Of a stretch of DNA of 64,000 nt, positions 1-7,852 are shown piece after piece. Both the position numbers and the translations under genes were made by a program. Where the stretch lies: assembly GCA_020638655.1 (NCBI GenBank), contig JACKIC010000005.1, forward strand, positions 248,001-312,000, in the 5' to 3' direction. Below the pieces are notes generated by a model. It had not been told where the DNA came from. It saw only the letters and a list, made by a program, of their open reading frames with translations, and made no database searches. Numbering within the stretch: position 1 is the stretch's first letter; each line of letters opens with the position of its first letter. Source of the DNA: Planctomycetota bacterium (GTDB lineage: Bacteria; Planctomycetota; UBA1135; UBA2386).

Positions 1-1
1 C

Positions 2-1045
2 CCCACCGAAGCCGCCGTCTTCGACGCCCTGCGCGCGGTGCGCGATCCCGATCTGCATCGCGACATCGTCGAGCTCGGCTTCGTCAAGGACCTGCGCATC
101 TGCGGCGGCAACGTCGCCTTCGCGATCGAACTGACCACGCCGGCGTGCCCCGTCAAGGACCTGATGCAGAGCCAGGCCGAAGCTGCGGTGCGCAAGCTGC
201 CCGGCGTCGAGGAAGTGACCGTGACCATGACCGCCCAGGTGACCGCCAGTCGACCGCTGCTCGGCGACAAGGGCATGATCCCCGGGGTCAAGAACGTGAT
301 CGCCGTGTCGTCCGGCAAGGGCGGCGTCGGCAAGTCGACGGTGGCGGTCAACCTCGCCTGCGCGCTGGCCCAGTCGGGCGCGCGCGTCGGCATCCTCGAC
401 GCCGACGTCTACGGCCCCAACGTGCCGCTGATGCTCGGCCTGACCGGTCAGCCCGGGGTCGAGAACAAGAAGATCGTGCCGTTCGAGCGCCACGGCCTGC
501 AGGTGATGTCGATGGCGCTGTTGGTCGCCGAGGATCAGCCGGTGATCTGGCGCGGCCCGATGCTGCACTCCGCGGTGCGCCAGTTCCTGTTCGACGTGGC
601 CTGGAACGACCTCGACTACCTGGTCGTCGACCTGCCGCCGGGCACCGGCGACGCACAGCTGTCGCTGAGTCAGCAGGCGCACCTGATGGGCGCGATCATC
701 GTGACCACGCCGCAGGACGTCTCCGTGCTCGACGTGCGCAAGGCGATCCGCATGTTCCAGACCGTGAACGTGCCGATCCTCGGCGTGGTCGAGAACATGG
801 CGTGGTTCACCCCGCCCGGCAGCACCGAGCGCTACCACCTGTTCGGCGAAGGCGGCGGCGCGCGCATCGAGAAGGAGTTCGGCGTGCCGCTGCTCGGCCA
901 GGTCCCGATCGAGATCCCGGTGCGTGAAGGCGGTGACCGCGGCCAGCCGATCGTCGTCGCCGACCCCACCTCCGCTGCCGCGCAGGCGCTCGCCGGTGTC
1001 GCCGGCAAGGTCGCGCAGCGCGTTTCCGTCCTCAACGCCCAGTAG
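2..1045 (+). CDS. apbC: Mrp/NBP35-family iron-sulfur carrier ATPase (5' end outside window)
   Basis: This is a P-loop ATPase of the Mrp/ApbC group, which loads or carries Fe-S clusters in the cytoplasm. The frame is open from base 2, so the start lies outside the window; a GTG at 38 is internal because in-frame residues before it (EAAVFDALRAVRDPDL) already belong to the N-terminal MIP18/DUF59 domain. The deviant Walker A GKGGVGKST lies at about visible residues 105-113, followed by DADVYGPNVP and DLPPGTGD. The C-terminal CPxC cluster-binding motif of many Mrp proteins is absent: after ENMAWF comes TPPGSTERYHLFGEGGG. The family is clear, but cluster binding is uncertain. A small DUF1858-type gene and thioredoxin follow on the same strand. 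Confidence 0.93.
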   Translation, partial: PTEAAVFDALRAVRDPDLHRDIVELGFVKDLRICGGNVAFAIELTTPACPVKDLMQSQAEAAVRKLPGVEEVTVTMTAQVTASRPLLGDKGMIPGVKNVIAVSSGKGGVGKSTVAVNLACALAQSGARVGILDADVYGPNVPLMLGLTGQPGVENKKIVPFERHGLQVMSMALLVAEDQPVIWRGPMLHSAVRQFLFDVAWNDLDYLVVDLPPGTGDAQLSLSQQAHLMGAIIVTTPQDVSVLDVRKAIRMFQTVNVPILGVVENMAWFTPPGSTERYHLFGEGGGARIEKEFGVPLLGQVPIEIPVREGGDRGQPIVVADPTSAAAQALAGVAGKVAQRVSVLNAQ

Positions 1046-1056
1046 GCAAGCCAACC

Positions 1057-1287
1057 ATGACCGACAACACCAACACCCCAGGCAGCACCGCGTTCACCGC
1101 GCAGACGACCATGCTCGAAGCCCTCACCGCCGACCCCTCGCTGGGCATGGTGCTGATGCGCGACTTCCACCTCGGCGGCTGCAGCCACTGCGGTTTCGAC
1201 CCGCACGACACGATCGCGAACGTGGCGGCCCAGAACGGCATCCCGACCGAGCGACTGCTCGCGGCCCTGAACCGCCAGGCCAGCTGA
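1057..1287 (+). CDS. DUF1858-like small cysteine protein
   Basis: This 76-residue protein starts 11 bases after the Mrp-type ATPase. Residues 20-70 resemble the DUF1858 fold (leader domain of ScdA and hybrid-cluster-associated proteins): a helix TTMLEALTADPSLGMVLM, the dicysteine turn GGCSHCGFDPHDTI, then AAQNGIPTERLLAAL. The CSHC pair could bind metal or form a disulfide. No signal peptide is seen, so it is probably cytoplasmic. Its place beside an Fe-S carrier and a thioredoxin suggests redox or Fe-S work, which is inference only. Confidence 0.75.
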   Translation: MTDNTNTPGSTAFTAQTTMLEALTADPSLGMVLMRDFHLGGCSHCGFDPHDTIANVAAQNGIPTERLLAALNRQAS

Positions 1288-1439
1288 GCCTCCAGGCCAG
1301 CTGAACCTCAGGACGGCTCAACTTGCAGGACGGCGCGCGACTCCACTTGAGCCGCGCCCTTGCTTCGCCCCCTTCCGAGGTCAAAGATAGACGCCCCTCC
1401 CGGTGCCGCGGCGCCGGCCCAATTCAAGCCCACCAAGCC

Positions 1440-1760
1440 ATGGTCACCGAACTGTCCGACTCCAGTTTCCAGTCCACCCTGCAGAACGCCAAGGTCCCGG
1501 TCCTCGTCGACTTCTCGGCGGGCTGGTGCCAGCCCTGCAAGGCCCTCGCGCCGACGATCGACAAGGTCGCCGACGAGTACAAGGGCAAGATGGAGGTCTA
1601 CAAGATCGACATCGACGAGGCCCAGGACACGGCCGCCAACCTCGGCATCATGAGCGTGCCGACGTGCATCTTCTTCCGCGACGGCAAGGAAGTGGACCGC
1701 TTCACCGGCAACGTCGACCTGCGCACCGTCAAGGGCCACGTCGATCGCGTCCTGGGCTGA
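1440..1760 (+). CDS. trxA: Thioredoxin
   Basis: The 106-residue length is typical of a single-domain cytoplasmic thioredoxin. The ATG at 1440 gives MVTELSDSSFQ, the usual first strand and helix; longer in-frame starts add only Arg/Pro-rich residues. The active site is WCQPC rather than the classic WCGPC. The conserved PVLVDFSAGW, the cis-proline in MSVPTCIFF and the final helix are all present. It lies 152 bases after the DUF1858-like gene. The Gly-to-Gln change in the active site may alter redox potential. Confidence 0.92.
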   Translation: MVTELSDSSFQSTLQNAKVPVLVDFSAGWCQPCKALAPTIDKVADEYKGKMEVYKIDIDEAQDTAANLGIMSVPTCIFFRDGKEVDRFTGNVDLRTVKGHVDRVLG

Positions 1761-1834
1761 TCTCGTTTGGGCAGACCGCGCACGCGGCGTCCGCCACGCG
1801 ACGCCGCCCCCGACCTCCGGGCAGCCGACCCCGC

Positions 1835-2221
1835 TCAGGGTCGCGACGCCGATCGCCCCAGCCCCCTGCGCAGGTTCTGCCACGCCAGCGCCAACCCGAG
1901 CGGCACCAGCACGAACGCCGCCCACCACGACCGCTGCGGCGCGGTGACCGGCAACGGCGCGAGCACTTCGACCTCCCCGACCTTGCCCACGAACACGTGG
2001 AAACCGACCTCATCCGGGATGTAGACGACCGCGCCGGCTGCGTCGGTGACGCCGCACTCGACCGCGGTGCCCGACGGCTTGCGCACCGTGACCGTCAGCC
2101 CGGTGATCGGCTCTTCGCCGCGCGTCGCCCGAACGGTCACGGACTCGCCCACCTGGGCCGGATACGGCGCGGGCTCCAGCTTCTGCGGGGCCAGGAGAGT
2201 CAACGCGAGGGCCAACAACAC
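1835..2221 (-). CDS. Exported membrane-anchored protein with Ig-like/carboxypeptidase-regulatory-like domain
   Basis: The protein has 128 residues. A GTG start gives a short hydrophobic leader (MLLALALTLLAPQ). Residues 20-85 form a beta-rich segment (VGESVTVRATRGEEPITG, then AGAVVYIPDEVGFHVFVG) resembling transthyretin-like or DUF4198-type domains of exported proteins. A C-terminal transmembrane helix (WWAAFVLVPLGLALAWQ) is followed by basic residues. It is therefore probably an envelope protein facing outward. It is divergent from lipB with only 20 bases between the start codons. No specific function can be assigned. Confidence 0.65.
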   Translation of the reverse strand: MLLALALTLLAPQKLEPAPYPAQVGESVTVRATRGEEPITGLTVTVRKPSGTAVECGVTDAAGAVVYIPDEVGFHVFVGKVGEVEVLAPLPVTAPQRSWWAAFVLVPLGLALAWQNLRRGLGRSASRP

Positions 2222-2241
2222 GCGCGCGGAGTGTAGGGCCG

Positions 2242-2865
2242 ATGTCGTGGCAATTGGAAGACTGGCGCGTCGAAGACCTCGGCCGCCAACCGTACCGGCC
2301 GCTGCTCGAACGCATGCGCGATCTGCACGCGGCGGTGCACGCCGGCCGCGAACCGGGGCACGTGTGGTTGGTCGAACACGACCCGGTCTACACCGCTGGC
2401 CGTGCGACGCCGCCCGCCGAACTGCTCGGCGACGTGGTGCCGATCGAACGCGGCGGCAAGATCACCTACCACGGCCCCGGCCAGCTCGTCGTCTACCCGA
2501 TCGTGCGTCTGCCGCGCCGCGACGTGCGCGACTGGCTGCGGCGGCTCGAGGCGTTCGGCGTCGCGATCGCCACCCACTTCGGGGTCGCCGCCGAGCCCTC
2601 CGTCGACGGCACGGGCGTGTTCGCCGACGGCAGGAAGTTCGCCTCGATCGGTGTCGCGGTGAAGCACTGGATCAACCTGCACGGCATCGGCGTCAACATC
2701 ACGATGGACCTGCAACCGTGGCACGCGGTGCGACCGTGCGGCCTGTCGCCGGACATCATGACCGACCTGAGCCGCGCCGCCGGCCGGCCGATCACGATGG
2801 CCCAGGCCAGCGAGGCGGCCCGCGGAGCGCTTTTGCTGCTCCGCGACGATCCGGATCCCTTATGA
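2242..2865 (+). CDS. lipB: Lipoyl(octanoyl) transferase LipB
   Basis: LipB moves the octanoyl group from acyl-carrier protein to lipoyl domains, the first step of de novo lipoate synthesis. The 207-residue length is normal. Visible motifs are VEHDPVYTAGR, the signature GGKITYHGPGQLVVYPI, the catalytic lysine region GRKFASIGVAV, and the catalytic cysteine in RPCGLSPD. The ATG at 2242 is the only start placed well against the N-terminal strand. No lipoyl synthase (LipA) gene is present in the window. The gene is followed after 10 bases by xseA. Confidence 0.95.
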   Translation: MSWQLEDWRVEDLGRQPYRPLLERMRDLHAAVHAGREPGHVWLVEHDPVYTAGRATPPAELLGDVVPIERGGKITYHGPGQLVVYPIVRLPRRDVRDWLRRLEAFGVAIATHFGVAAEPSVDGTGVFADGRKFASIGVAVKHWINLHGIGVNITMDLQPWHAVRPCGLSPDIMTDLSRAAGRPITMAQASEAARGALLLLRDDPDPL

Positions 2866-2875
2866 ACGCGGCTCG

Positions 2876-4525
2876 ATGAGCGGCTCCGTCGAGCTCGATC
2901 CGGGCGGCAGCCACCTGCTGATCCGCTTCCCGTATCGCGAGGACCTGGTGGCCCTGGTCAAGGACCTGCCGGGCCGGCGCTGGGATCCGCGCGCCAAGAC
3001 CTGGCGCATCCCCGCCGAGAAGGCCGAGCTCGTCTACACGACGCTGTCGCGCCACCTGTTCGAGTTCGCGCCCGAGGTGATGTCGATCGTCGCCGGCACG
3101 CTCGCCGTGGTCAGCAAGGACGTCAACAAGGACGAAGCCGCCGCACCTTCCGGCAAGCAACGCACGCTGCCGCTCACCGGCGAAGACCCCGCCGCGGCAG
3201 GCGAGCCTCAGGCCCTGACGATCGAACAGCTCAACACCGCGGTGCGCGACGGCCTGAGGTCCCGCTTCCCCGAGGCGATCTGGGTGGTCGGCGAGATCGT
3301 CGACTTCGACAAGAGCGCCGGCCGACAGCACCGCTTCTTCGCGCTCGTCGACAAGGCCGAGGGCCAGGCGCGCGCCCAGGCGACGGTCGAGGTCGCGCTG
3401 TTCGCGGGCACCGCCGAACGGCTGTTGCCGCGCCTCGCCGGCGGCGAACAACCGCTGACGCTGCGCGACGGCATCCAGATCCGCGCCCTGGTCAAGGTCG
3501 ACCTCTACGTCGCGTCGGGACGCTTCCAGGTGGTGATCTCGGACATCGATCCGAGCTTCACGCTCGGCAAGCTGGCGCTGTCGCGCGAACAGATCCTCGC
3601 CGAGCTCGCCGCCAAGGGCCTCGCCGAACGCAACCGCGCCCGCGGCTTCCCGGTGCCGGCGCTGCGGGTCGGCCTGCTCACGAGCCCCGACTCCGACGGC
3701 TGCACCGACTTCGTGCGCCACCTGCAGGAGTCCGGCGTCGGCTTCGAGGTCACGCTGGTGCCGATCAAGGTGCAGGGCGCCGAGCTCAAGCCGACGCTGC
3801 TCGCCGGGCTGCGGTGGTTCGCGCAGCGCGCCGACGACTTCGACGTGTTGTGCATCGTGCGCGGCGGCGGCTCGCGCACCGACCTCGCCTGGTTCGACGA
3901 CCGCGACGTCGCCATCGCCGTCGCGCAGCACCCGCTCAAGATCGTGGTCGGCATCGGCCACCAGCGGGACCAGTCGGTGCTCGACGCGATCGCGCATTCG
4001 GCGAAGACGCCGACCGCGGTCGCGGAGCTACTTGCCGCGATGGCCCACGAGGCGCGCAGCGACCTGACCGAACGCGCGCGCCAACTGCAGCACTTCGTCG
4101 AGCAGCTGCTCGGCGAGCGCCGCGCCGAGCTCGCCGACACGGCCTACGAACTGCGCCGCGGCACCGATCGGCGACTCGGCCACGAGCGCGCCCTGCTGGC
4201 CCGCACCGCCGCGGGACTGCAGGCCGCGACCCGGCTGTGCCTGTCGCAAGCCGGCGCCCAGTTGCGCGCCACCGCGGTGCAACTCGGCCACGCCAGCCGG
4301 CGACGGCTCGACCACGCCGCGGCGCGACTCGAACAGAACGCCACGCGCCAGCGCCTGCTCGACCCCGGGCGCGTGCTGCAGCGCGGCTATGCGCTCGTCC
4401 GCGACGGCGACGGCGCCGTCGTGCCCGATGCCGCGCGGCTGTCGTCTGGCGCAGCGCTCGCCATCCACTTCCGCGACGGACGCGTCACCGCGCACGTCGA
4501 CGACGTGCACACCGAATCCTCATGA
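2876..4525 (+). CDS. xseA: Exodeoxyribonuclease VII large subunit with N-terminal HARP-like extension
   Basis: This is the catalytic subunit of exonuclease VII, which degrades single-stranded DNA. The protein has 549 residues against the usual 400-460. Standard XseA begins near residue 115 with an OB-fold (LNTAVRDGLRSRFPEAIWVVGE), followed by the catalytic domain (GLLTSPDSDGCTDF; CIVRGGGSRTDLAWFDD; VGIGHQRDQSVLD) and a long helical region. Residues 10-60 are extra: LLIRFPYREDLVALVKDLPG then RRWDPRAKTWRIP, which resembles the HARP motif of SMARCAL1 and related short modules on nucleic-acid enzymes. A charged linker joins the parts. The stop overlaps the start of xseB by four bases (ATGA). Confidence 0.93.
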   Translation: MSGSVELDPGGSHLLIRFPYREDLVALVKDLPGRRWDPRAKTWRIPAEKAELVYTTLSRHLFEFAPEVMSIVAGTLAVVSKDVNKDEAAAPSGKQRTLPLTGEDPAAAGEPQALTIEQLNTAVRDGLRSRFPEAIWVVGEIVDFDKSAGRQHRFFALVDKAEGQARAQATVEVALFAGTAERLLPRLAGGEQPLTLRDGIQIRALVKVDLYVASGRFQVVISDIDPSFTLGKLALSREQILAELAAKGLAERNRARGFPVPALRVGLLTSPDSDGCTDFVRHLQESGVGFEVTLVPIKVQGAELKPTLLAGLRWFAQRADDFDVLCIVRGGGSRTDLAWFDDRDVAIAVAQHPLKIVVGIGHQRDQSVLDAIAHSAKTPTAVAELLAAMAHEARSDLTERARQLQHFVEQLLGERRAELADTAYELRRGTDRRLGHERALLARTAAGLQAATRLCLSQAGAQLRATAVQLGHASRRRLDHAAARLEQNATRQRLLDPGRVLQRGYALVRDGDGAVVPDAARLSSGAALAIHFRDGRVTAHVDDVHTESS

Positions 4526-4782
4526 CCGACAAGAAGAAGAAGGGCGACGAGCCCACCTACGCCGCCGCGAGCGCCGAGCTCGACCAGATCCTGCAGGAGA
4601 TCGAGTCGGGCGAAATCGACCTCGACGTGCTCTACGAGAAGGTCGAGCGCGCCGCCGCGTTGCTGACGTTGTGTCGCGACAAGCTCGCCGCGACGGAGAC
4701 CAAGGTGAAGAAGGTCGTCGAGAACCTCGCGGCGACGATCGACGACGACGAGGACGAGGACGACGACGGAGACGAGGAATGA
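4522..4782 (+). CDS. xseB: Exodeoxyribonuclease VII small subunit
   Basis: XseB is the small helical subunit that binds several-fold to XseA. This 86-residue version has the family pattern YAAASAELDQILQEIESGEID then LYEKVERAAALLTLCRDKL, ending in a very acidic tail of Asp and Glu. The start overlaps the xseA stop as ATGA, and the stop overlaps the next start in the same way. The acidic tail is longer than usual and is encoded by repetitive GAC/GAG codons at about 4740-4779. Confidence 0.93.
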   Translation: MTDKKKKGDEPTYAAASAELDQILQEIESGEIDLDVLYEKVERAAALLTLCRDKLAATETKVKKVVENLAATIDDDEDEDDDGDEE

Positions 4783-5420
4783 ACTGGGAAGCTGCGATCC
4801 TCTGGTTCGTGACGTTCGTGCTCAGCACGACCGTGCACGAAGCCGCGCACGCCACGTTCGCGATGTTGGGCGGTGACCGGACGGCCCTCGAAGGCGGCCA
4901 GGTGACCCTCAACCCGCTGCCGCACATGCAGCGGGAGCCGTTCGGCATGGTGATGCTGCCGCTGCTGAGCCTGTGGATGTCCGGTGCGAACTGGTGCTTC
5001 GGCTACGCATCGACGCCGTACAACCCGATCTGGGCCTACCGACACCCCAAGCGCGCCGCGCTGATGTCGGCAGCTGGACCGCTCGCCAACGTGCTTCTCG
5101 CCGCGATCGCGTTCGCAGTGCTCTACTTCGTCGGCCGCCCCGACGGCGGCACCGAAGAAGCCGTGCGTCGCATCGCCGGCACCTTCCTGCTGCTGAATCT
5201 GCTGCTCGCGGTGTTCAACCTGATCCCGCTGCCACCGCTCGACGGCGCCGGTGTGGTGCAGGGCCTGCTGCCCAAGACGCGCGGCCTCTACGAGACGATC
5301 CAGCGCATCCCGTACGCCGGCATCGTCACCTTCGTGCTGCTGATCAAGATCCTGCCCTACTTGTTCTGGCCGGTGTACTCGACCGTGAACGGCTGGCTGC
5401 CCTACCCCTACCGCGGGTAG
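4779..5420 (+). CDS. M50-family site-2-type zinc metalloprotease
   Basis: This 213-residue integral membrane protein resembles the small M50/S2P peptidases (YwhC/FtsH-like group) that cut within membranes. The zinc motif HEAAH lies at residues 20-24 in the first transmembrane helix. The third ligand motif NLIPLPPLDGA is at 147-157. A glycine/alanine-rich segment SAAGPLANVLLAAIAF occupies the middle. The start codon overlaps the xseB stop, so translation is probably coupled although the functions are unrelated. The last 13 bases overlap the convergent ceramidase-like gene. The substrate is unknown. Confidence 0.88.
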   Translation: MNWEAAILWFVTFVLSTTVHEAAHATFAMLGGDRTALEGGQVTLNPLPHMQREPFGMVMLPLLSLWMSGANWCFGYASTPYNPIWAYRHPKRAALMSAAGPLANVLLAAIAFAVLYFVGRPDGGTEEAVRRIAGTFLLLNLLLAVFNLIPLPPLDGAGVVQGLLPKTRGLYETIQRIPYAGIVTFVLLIKILPYLFWPVYSTVNGWLPYPYRG

Positions 5421-6694
5421 CCGACCCCGCTGATCGCCCGCCGCACGCGCTCCCCCGCATCCGTGCACGGGCTCATCGAGCGTTCGTAGGCGAACTCGGG
5501 GTCGTGCGCGTCGCGGTCGCGCAGCAGGTAGCCGACCTCGTCGTCGCAGAGGCCGAACAGCAGCACGTCGGGCTTGCCGAGTTCGCGCCGCAGCTGCGCC
5601 GCCATCGCGGGCTCCATCTCACCGGGCACGGCGATCGCCTCGAGCGCGCCCAGGCGCAGGTAGCCGACGCTGCTGCGCGCGTTGCCCGAGTAGAGCTCGC
5701 GCGGCAACACGGTGAACAGGCGGCCGAGCCGGAACAGCATCGTGTCGAGCGGCAGGTAGACGTCGCGGCGGCGCACCTCGATCGCGTCGACGGGCAACGG
5801 CGCGGCTTCGGTGAGCGCCTGTTCGGCGAGGTCGCAGGCCACAGCCCCGAAGGCCGCGACGCCGTCGGGGTCGCGCTCGCGCCAGTCGGGTGACACCATC
5901 GCGCCGAGCGCGCCGTTGACGAACACCGCCTGGCCGTGGCCGCGCGCGCGCCACTGCTCGCACAGGGCGCCGACGAAATCGGCGCTGATCAGCGAGTTGC
6001 GGCGCGACAGCACTTCGGGATGGCAGGCCATGTGCAGCAGCGTGCCGACCGGCCGACCGTCGTCGTCGGCCTTCGCGGTCAGCACCGACAGGCGCCGGTC
6101 GAACACGCCGCCGCGGTTGCTGTTCTTGACCAGGCCCGCGGGCGGCAGGCGCGTCTGTCCGAACTCGAAGTGCGCGGGCACCGCGCTGGCGAGCGCCTCG
6201 GCGACGGCTTGGCGCAGCGCGTCGTGCAGCTTCGTCAGGTAGGCCGGATCGCGCCCGGTCGAGAAGCCGTAGTAACCCCACAGCCCGATCAGGTCGGGAC
6301 CGGCGTGGGTATGGCTCGCGCACAAGAACACGTCGCCGTTGGCGAACCCGGCGACGCCGCCCTTGAGCCAGTCGGCGTCCTGCCGCATCACGCCGAGGTT
6401 GTCGATACCGACGATCGCGATGCGGCGCGACGGCGTGTCGATCACCAACGCGCGCAGCTTGAGCGGGGTGCTGATCGCCGTGCTGGTGCGTGCGATCGAG
6501 AAGCCCGCCATGTAGCCGCCGACCTCGGGCGTGATGTCGCGCTCGGCGCTGCCGACCCGGAGCTGCGCGGGAGCGACCGGCGACTGCACCGCGTAGCTCG
6601 CGGGCACGGCCGGCATGTGGTGCTGGAAGATGCCCGCGCAACCGCCCAACGCACCGAGCAACAGCGCGCCGGACACCCGCAGCAGCCGCGTCAC
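5408..6694 (-). CDS. Neutral/alkaline ceramidase-like lipoprotein
   Basis: The 428-residue protein begins with a lipoprotein signal (ALGGC, Cys19). It then shows neutral/alkaline non-lysosomal ceramidase N-domain features: LRVGSAERDITPEVGGYMAG, VIGIDNLG-type strands, the zinc-ligand motif SHTHAGPD and a later His in HMACHPEV. Known relatives hydrolyse ceramide amides; related planctomycete proteins are of uncertain substrate. It lacks the long C-terminal immunoglobulin-like domain of full ceramidases. A GTG start overlaps the stop of the upstream SirB1-type gene (GTGA), so the two form an operon. Confidence 0.82.
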   Translation of the reverse strand: MTRLLRVSGALLLGALGGCAGIFQHHMPAVPASYAVQSPVAPAQLRVGSAERDITPEVGGYMAGFSIARTSTAISTPLKLRALVIDTPSRRIAIVGIDNLGVMRQDADWLKGGVAGFANGDVFLCASHTHAGPDLIGLWGYYGFSTGRDPAYLTKLHDALRQAVAEALASAVPAHFEFGQTRLPPAGLVKNSNRGGVFDRRLSVLTAKADDDGRPVGTLLHMACHPEVLSRRNSLISADFVGALCEQWRARGHGQAVFVNGALGAMVSPDWRERDPDGVAAFGAVACDLAEQALTEAAPLPVDAIEVRRRDVYLPLDTMLFRLGRLFTVLPRELYSGNARSSVGYLRLGALEAIAVPGEMEPAMAAQLRRELGKPDVLLFGLCDDEVGYLLRDRDAHDPEFAYERSMSPCTDAGERVRRAISGVGYPR

Positions 6695-7617
6695 TGCGCC
6701 TCGAGCATCAGCAGCGCCTTGCCCAGCCCCTGGCGCGCCTCGGGCACCGCGCGGTTGCGCGCCGCGCGCTGCAGTCCGCGCAGGTAGTGGATCAGGAACT
6801 CGCGATCGCTGAGGTCGCGCAGCCGCTCCTGCACCGAGCCGTAACCGCGGCTGCGCAGGTAGCGCGCGCAGTCGGCCTTGGTCACGGTGCGCCCCGCGTG
6901 GAACGGATCGACGAGCACCGGGCGGATGCCGTGCAGCCGCACCAGGAAGTGATCGGGCAACGCGACGCCTGCCGCCGACAGGCCGGCCCAGCGCGCCACC
7001 AGCAGATAGACGAGCGACAGCGACACGGGGATGCCCGCGCCACGGCCGAGCACGCGGTCGACCAGCACGTGATCGAGTTCGATGCGGTCGCCGTCGTCGC
7101 CGGAGCTCTCGCTGCTCAGGCCCGGCTCGCCGTGCAGACCCAGCTCGCCGTGCAGACGCTCGGCCAACAGCCGCGCGCAGACGGACAGACTGCGCCCTTC
7201 GAAGCGCTTCTTGAGCAGGCGCGCCTCGGCGCGCAGCCGCCGCGCCAGTTCGTTCGCCTCGGGACCGAACGTGCGCACGATCTGCGCGAGGTGCACGGCG
7301 CCGTTGAGCAACGGCATCGGCGCGTTGTGGCCACCGACGCCGCGGCCGTCACCGTCCAGACGCAGGCCCGCGAACCGGCGCAGCAGCTCGTGCACCTCCA
7401 TGGTGCGCAGCAGGGCCCGGGACTGGGCGCGGGTGCGGATGTGCTCGGCTTCGGCGGCTTCGCGCAGCGGCCCGACGGCGTCGCTGCCCCATCGCAGCAG
7501 TCGGTCGCGCGCCGCTGCCTGCACCGGCCCGCGGTCGTCGGCGAGCAACACGATCGCGGCCGCGATCTCGGCCGACGTGGGGCGCAGGGACTCAGGGCTA
7601 CCTTCTGGGCTGGTCAT
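6691..7617 (-). CDS. SirB1-family transglutaminase-like protein
   Basis: The protein has 308 residues. A helical N-terminal part (LADDRGPVQAAARDRLLRWG; residues 15-75) resembles a HEAT-like pair. It is followed by the Transglut_core2 domain: VLVDRVLGRGAGIPVSLSLV, AAGVALPDHFLVRL, then VLVDPFHAGRTV. Members of this family are usually catalytically unproven and are found near cell-envelope or protein-modification genes. The ATG at 7617 was chosen because the open frame before it has no family similarity and a TATGCT hexamer lies 57 bases upstream. It is translationally coupled to the ceramidase-like lipoprotein downstream. Confidence 0.8.
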   Translation of the reverse strand: MTSPEGSPESLRPTSAEIAAAIVLLADDRGPVQAAARDRLLRWGSDAVGPLREAAEAEHIRTRAQSRALLRTMEVHELLRRFAGLRLDGDGRGVGGHNAPMPLLNGAVHLAQIVRTFGPEANELARRLRAEARLLKKRFEGRSLSVCARLLAERLHGELGLHGEPGLSSESSGDDGDRIELDHVLVDRVLGRGAGIPVSLSLVYLLVARWAGLSAAGVALPDHFLVRLHGIRPVLVDPFHAGRTVTKADCARYLRSRGYGSVQERLRDLSDREFLIHYLRGLQRAARNRAVPEARQGLGKALLMLEAQ

Positions 7618-7673
7618 CGGCGGCTTCTGTCGTCGCCGCGATCGGCACTGCACCGATGCGACTTCGAGGCCGG

Positions 7674-7679
7674 AGCATA
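7674..7679 (-). promoter_or_regulatory. Possible -10 element (TATGCT) for the SirB1-type operon
   Basis: TATGCT on the minus strand lies 57 bases before the start codon, in a 235-base divergent gap. A TTGCTG at 7699-7704 could be a -35, though the 19-base spacing is long. The same hexamer type recurs upstream of other genes in the window. Confidence 0.35.
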
Positions 7680-7852
7680 GCAAGCCGCGCGCGACGACCA
7701 GCAAGGTTCTGCGCGGCGATCTCGCGACTGTTACGAGGTTGGCAAACGCGACGATACCGTGGTGAAACGCGACGCTATGGCGGCGCGCGATGCGGCGCGA
7801 CGCAGCCCGCACGCGAACCGCCCGTCGCATCGCCGAACTGCAACCGCACGCC

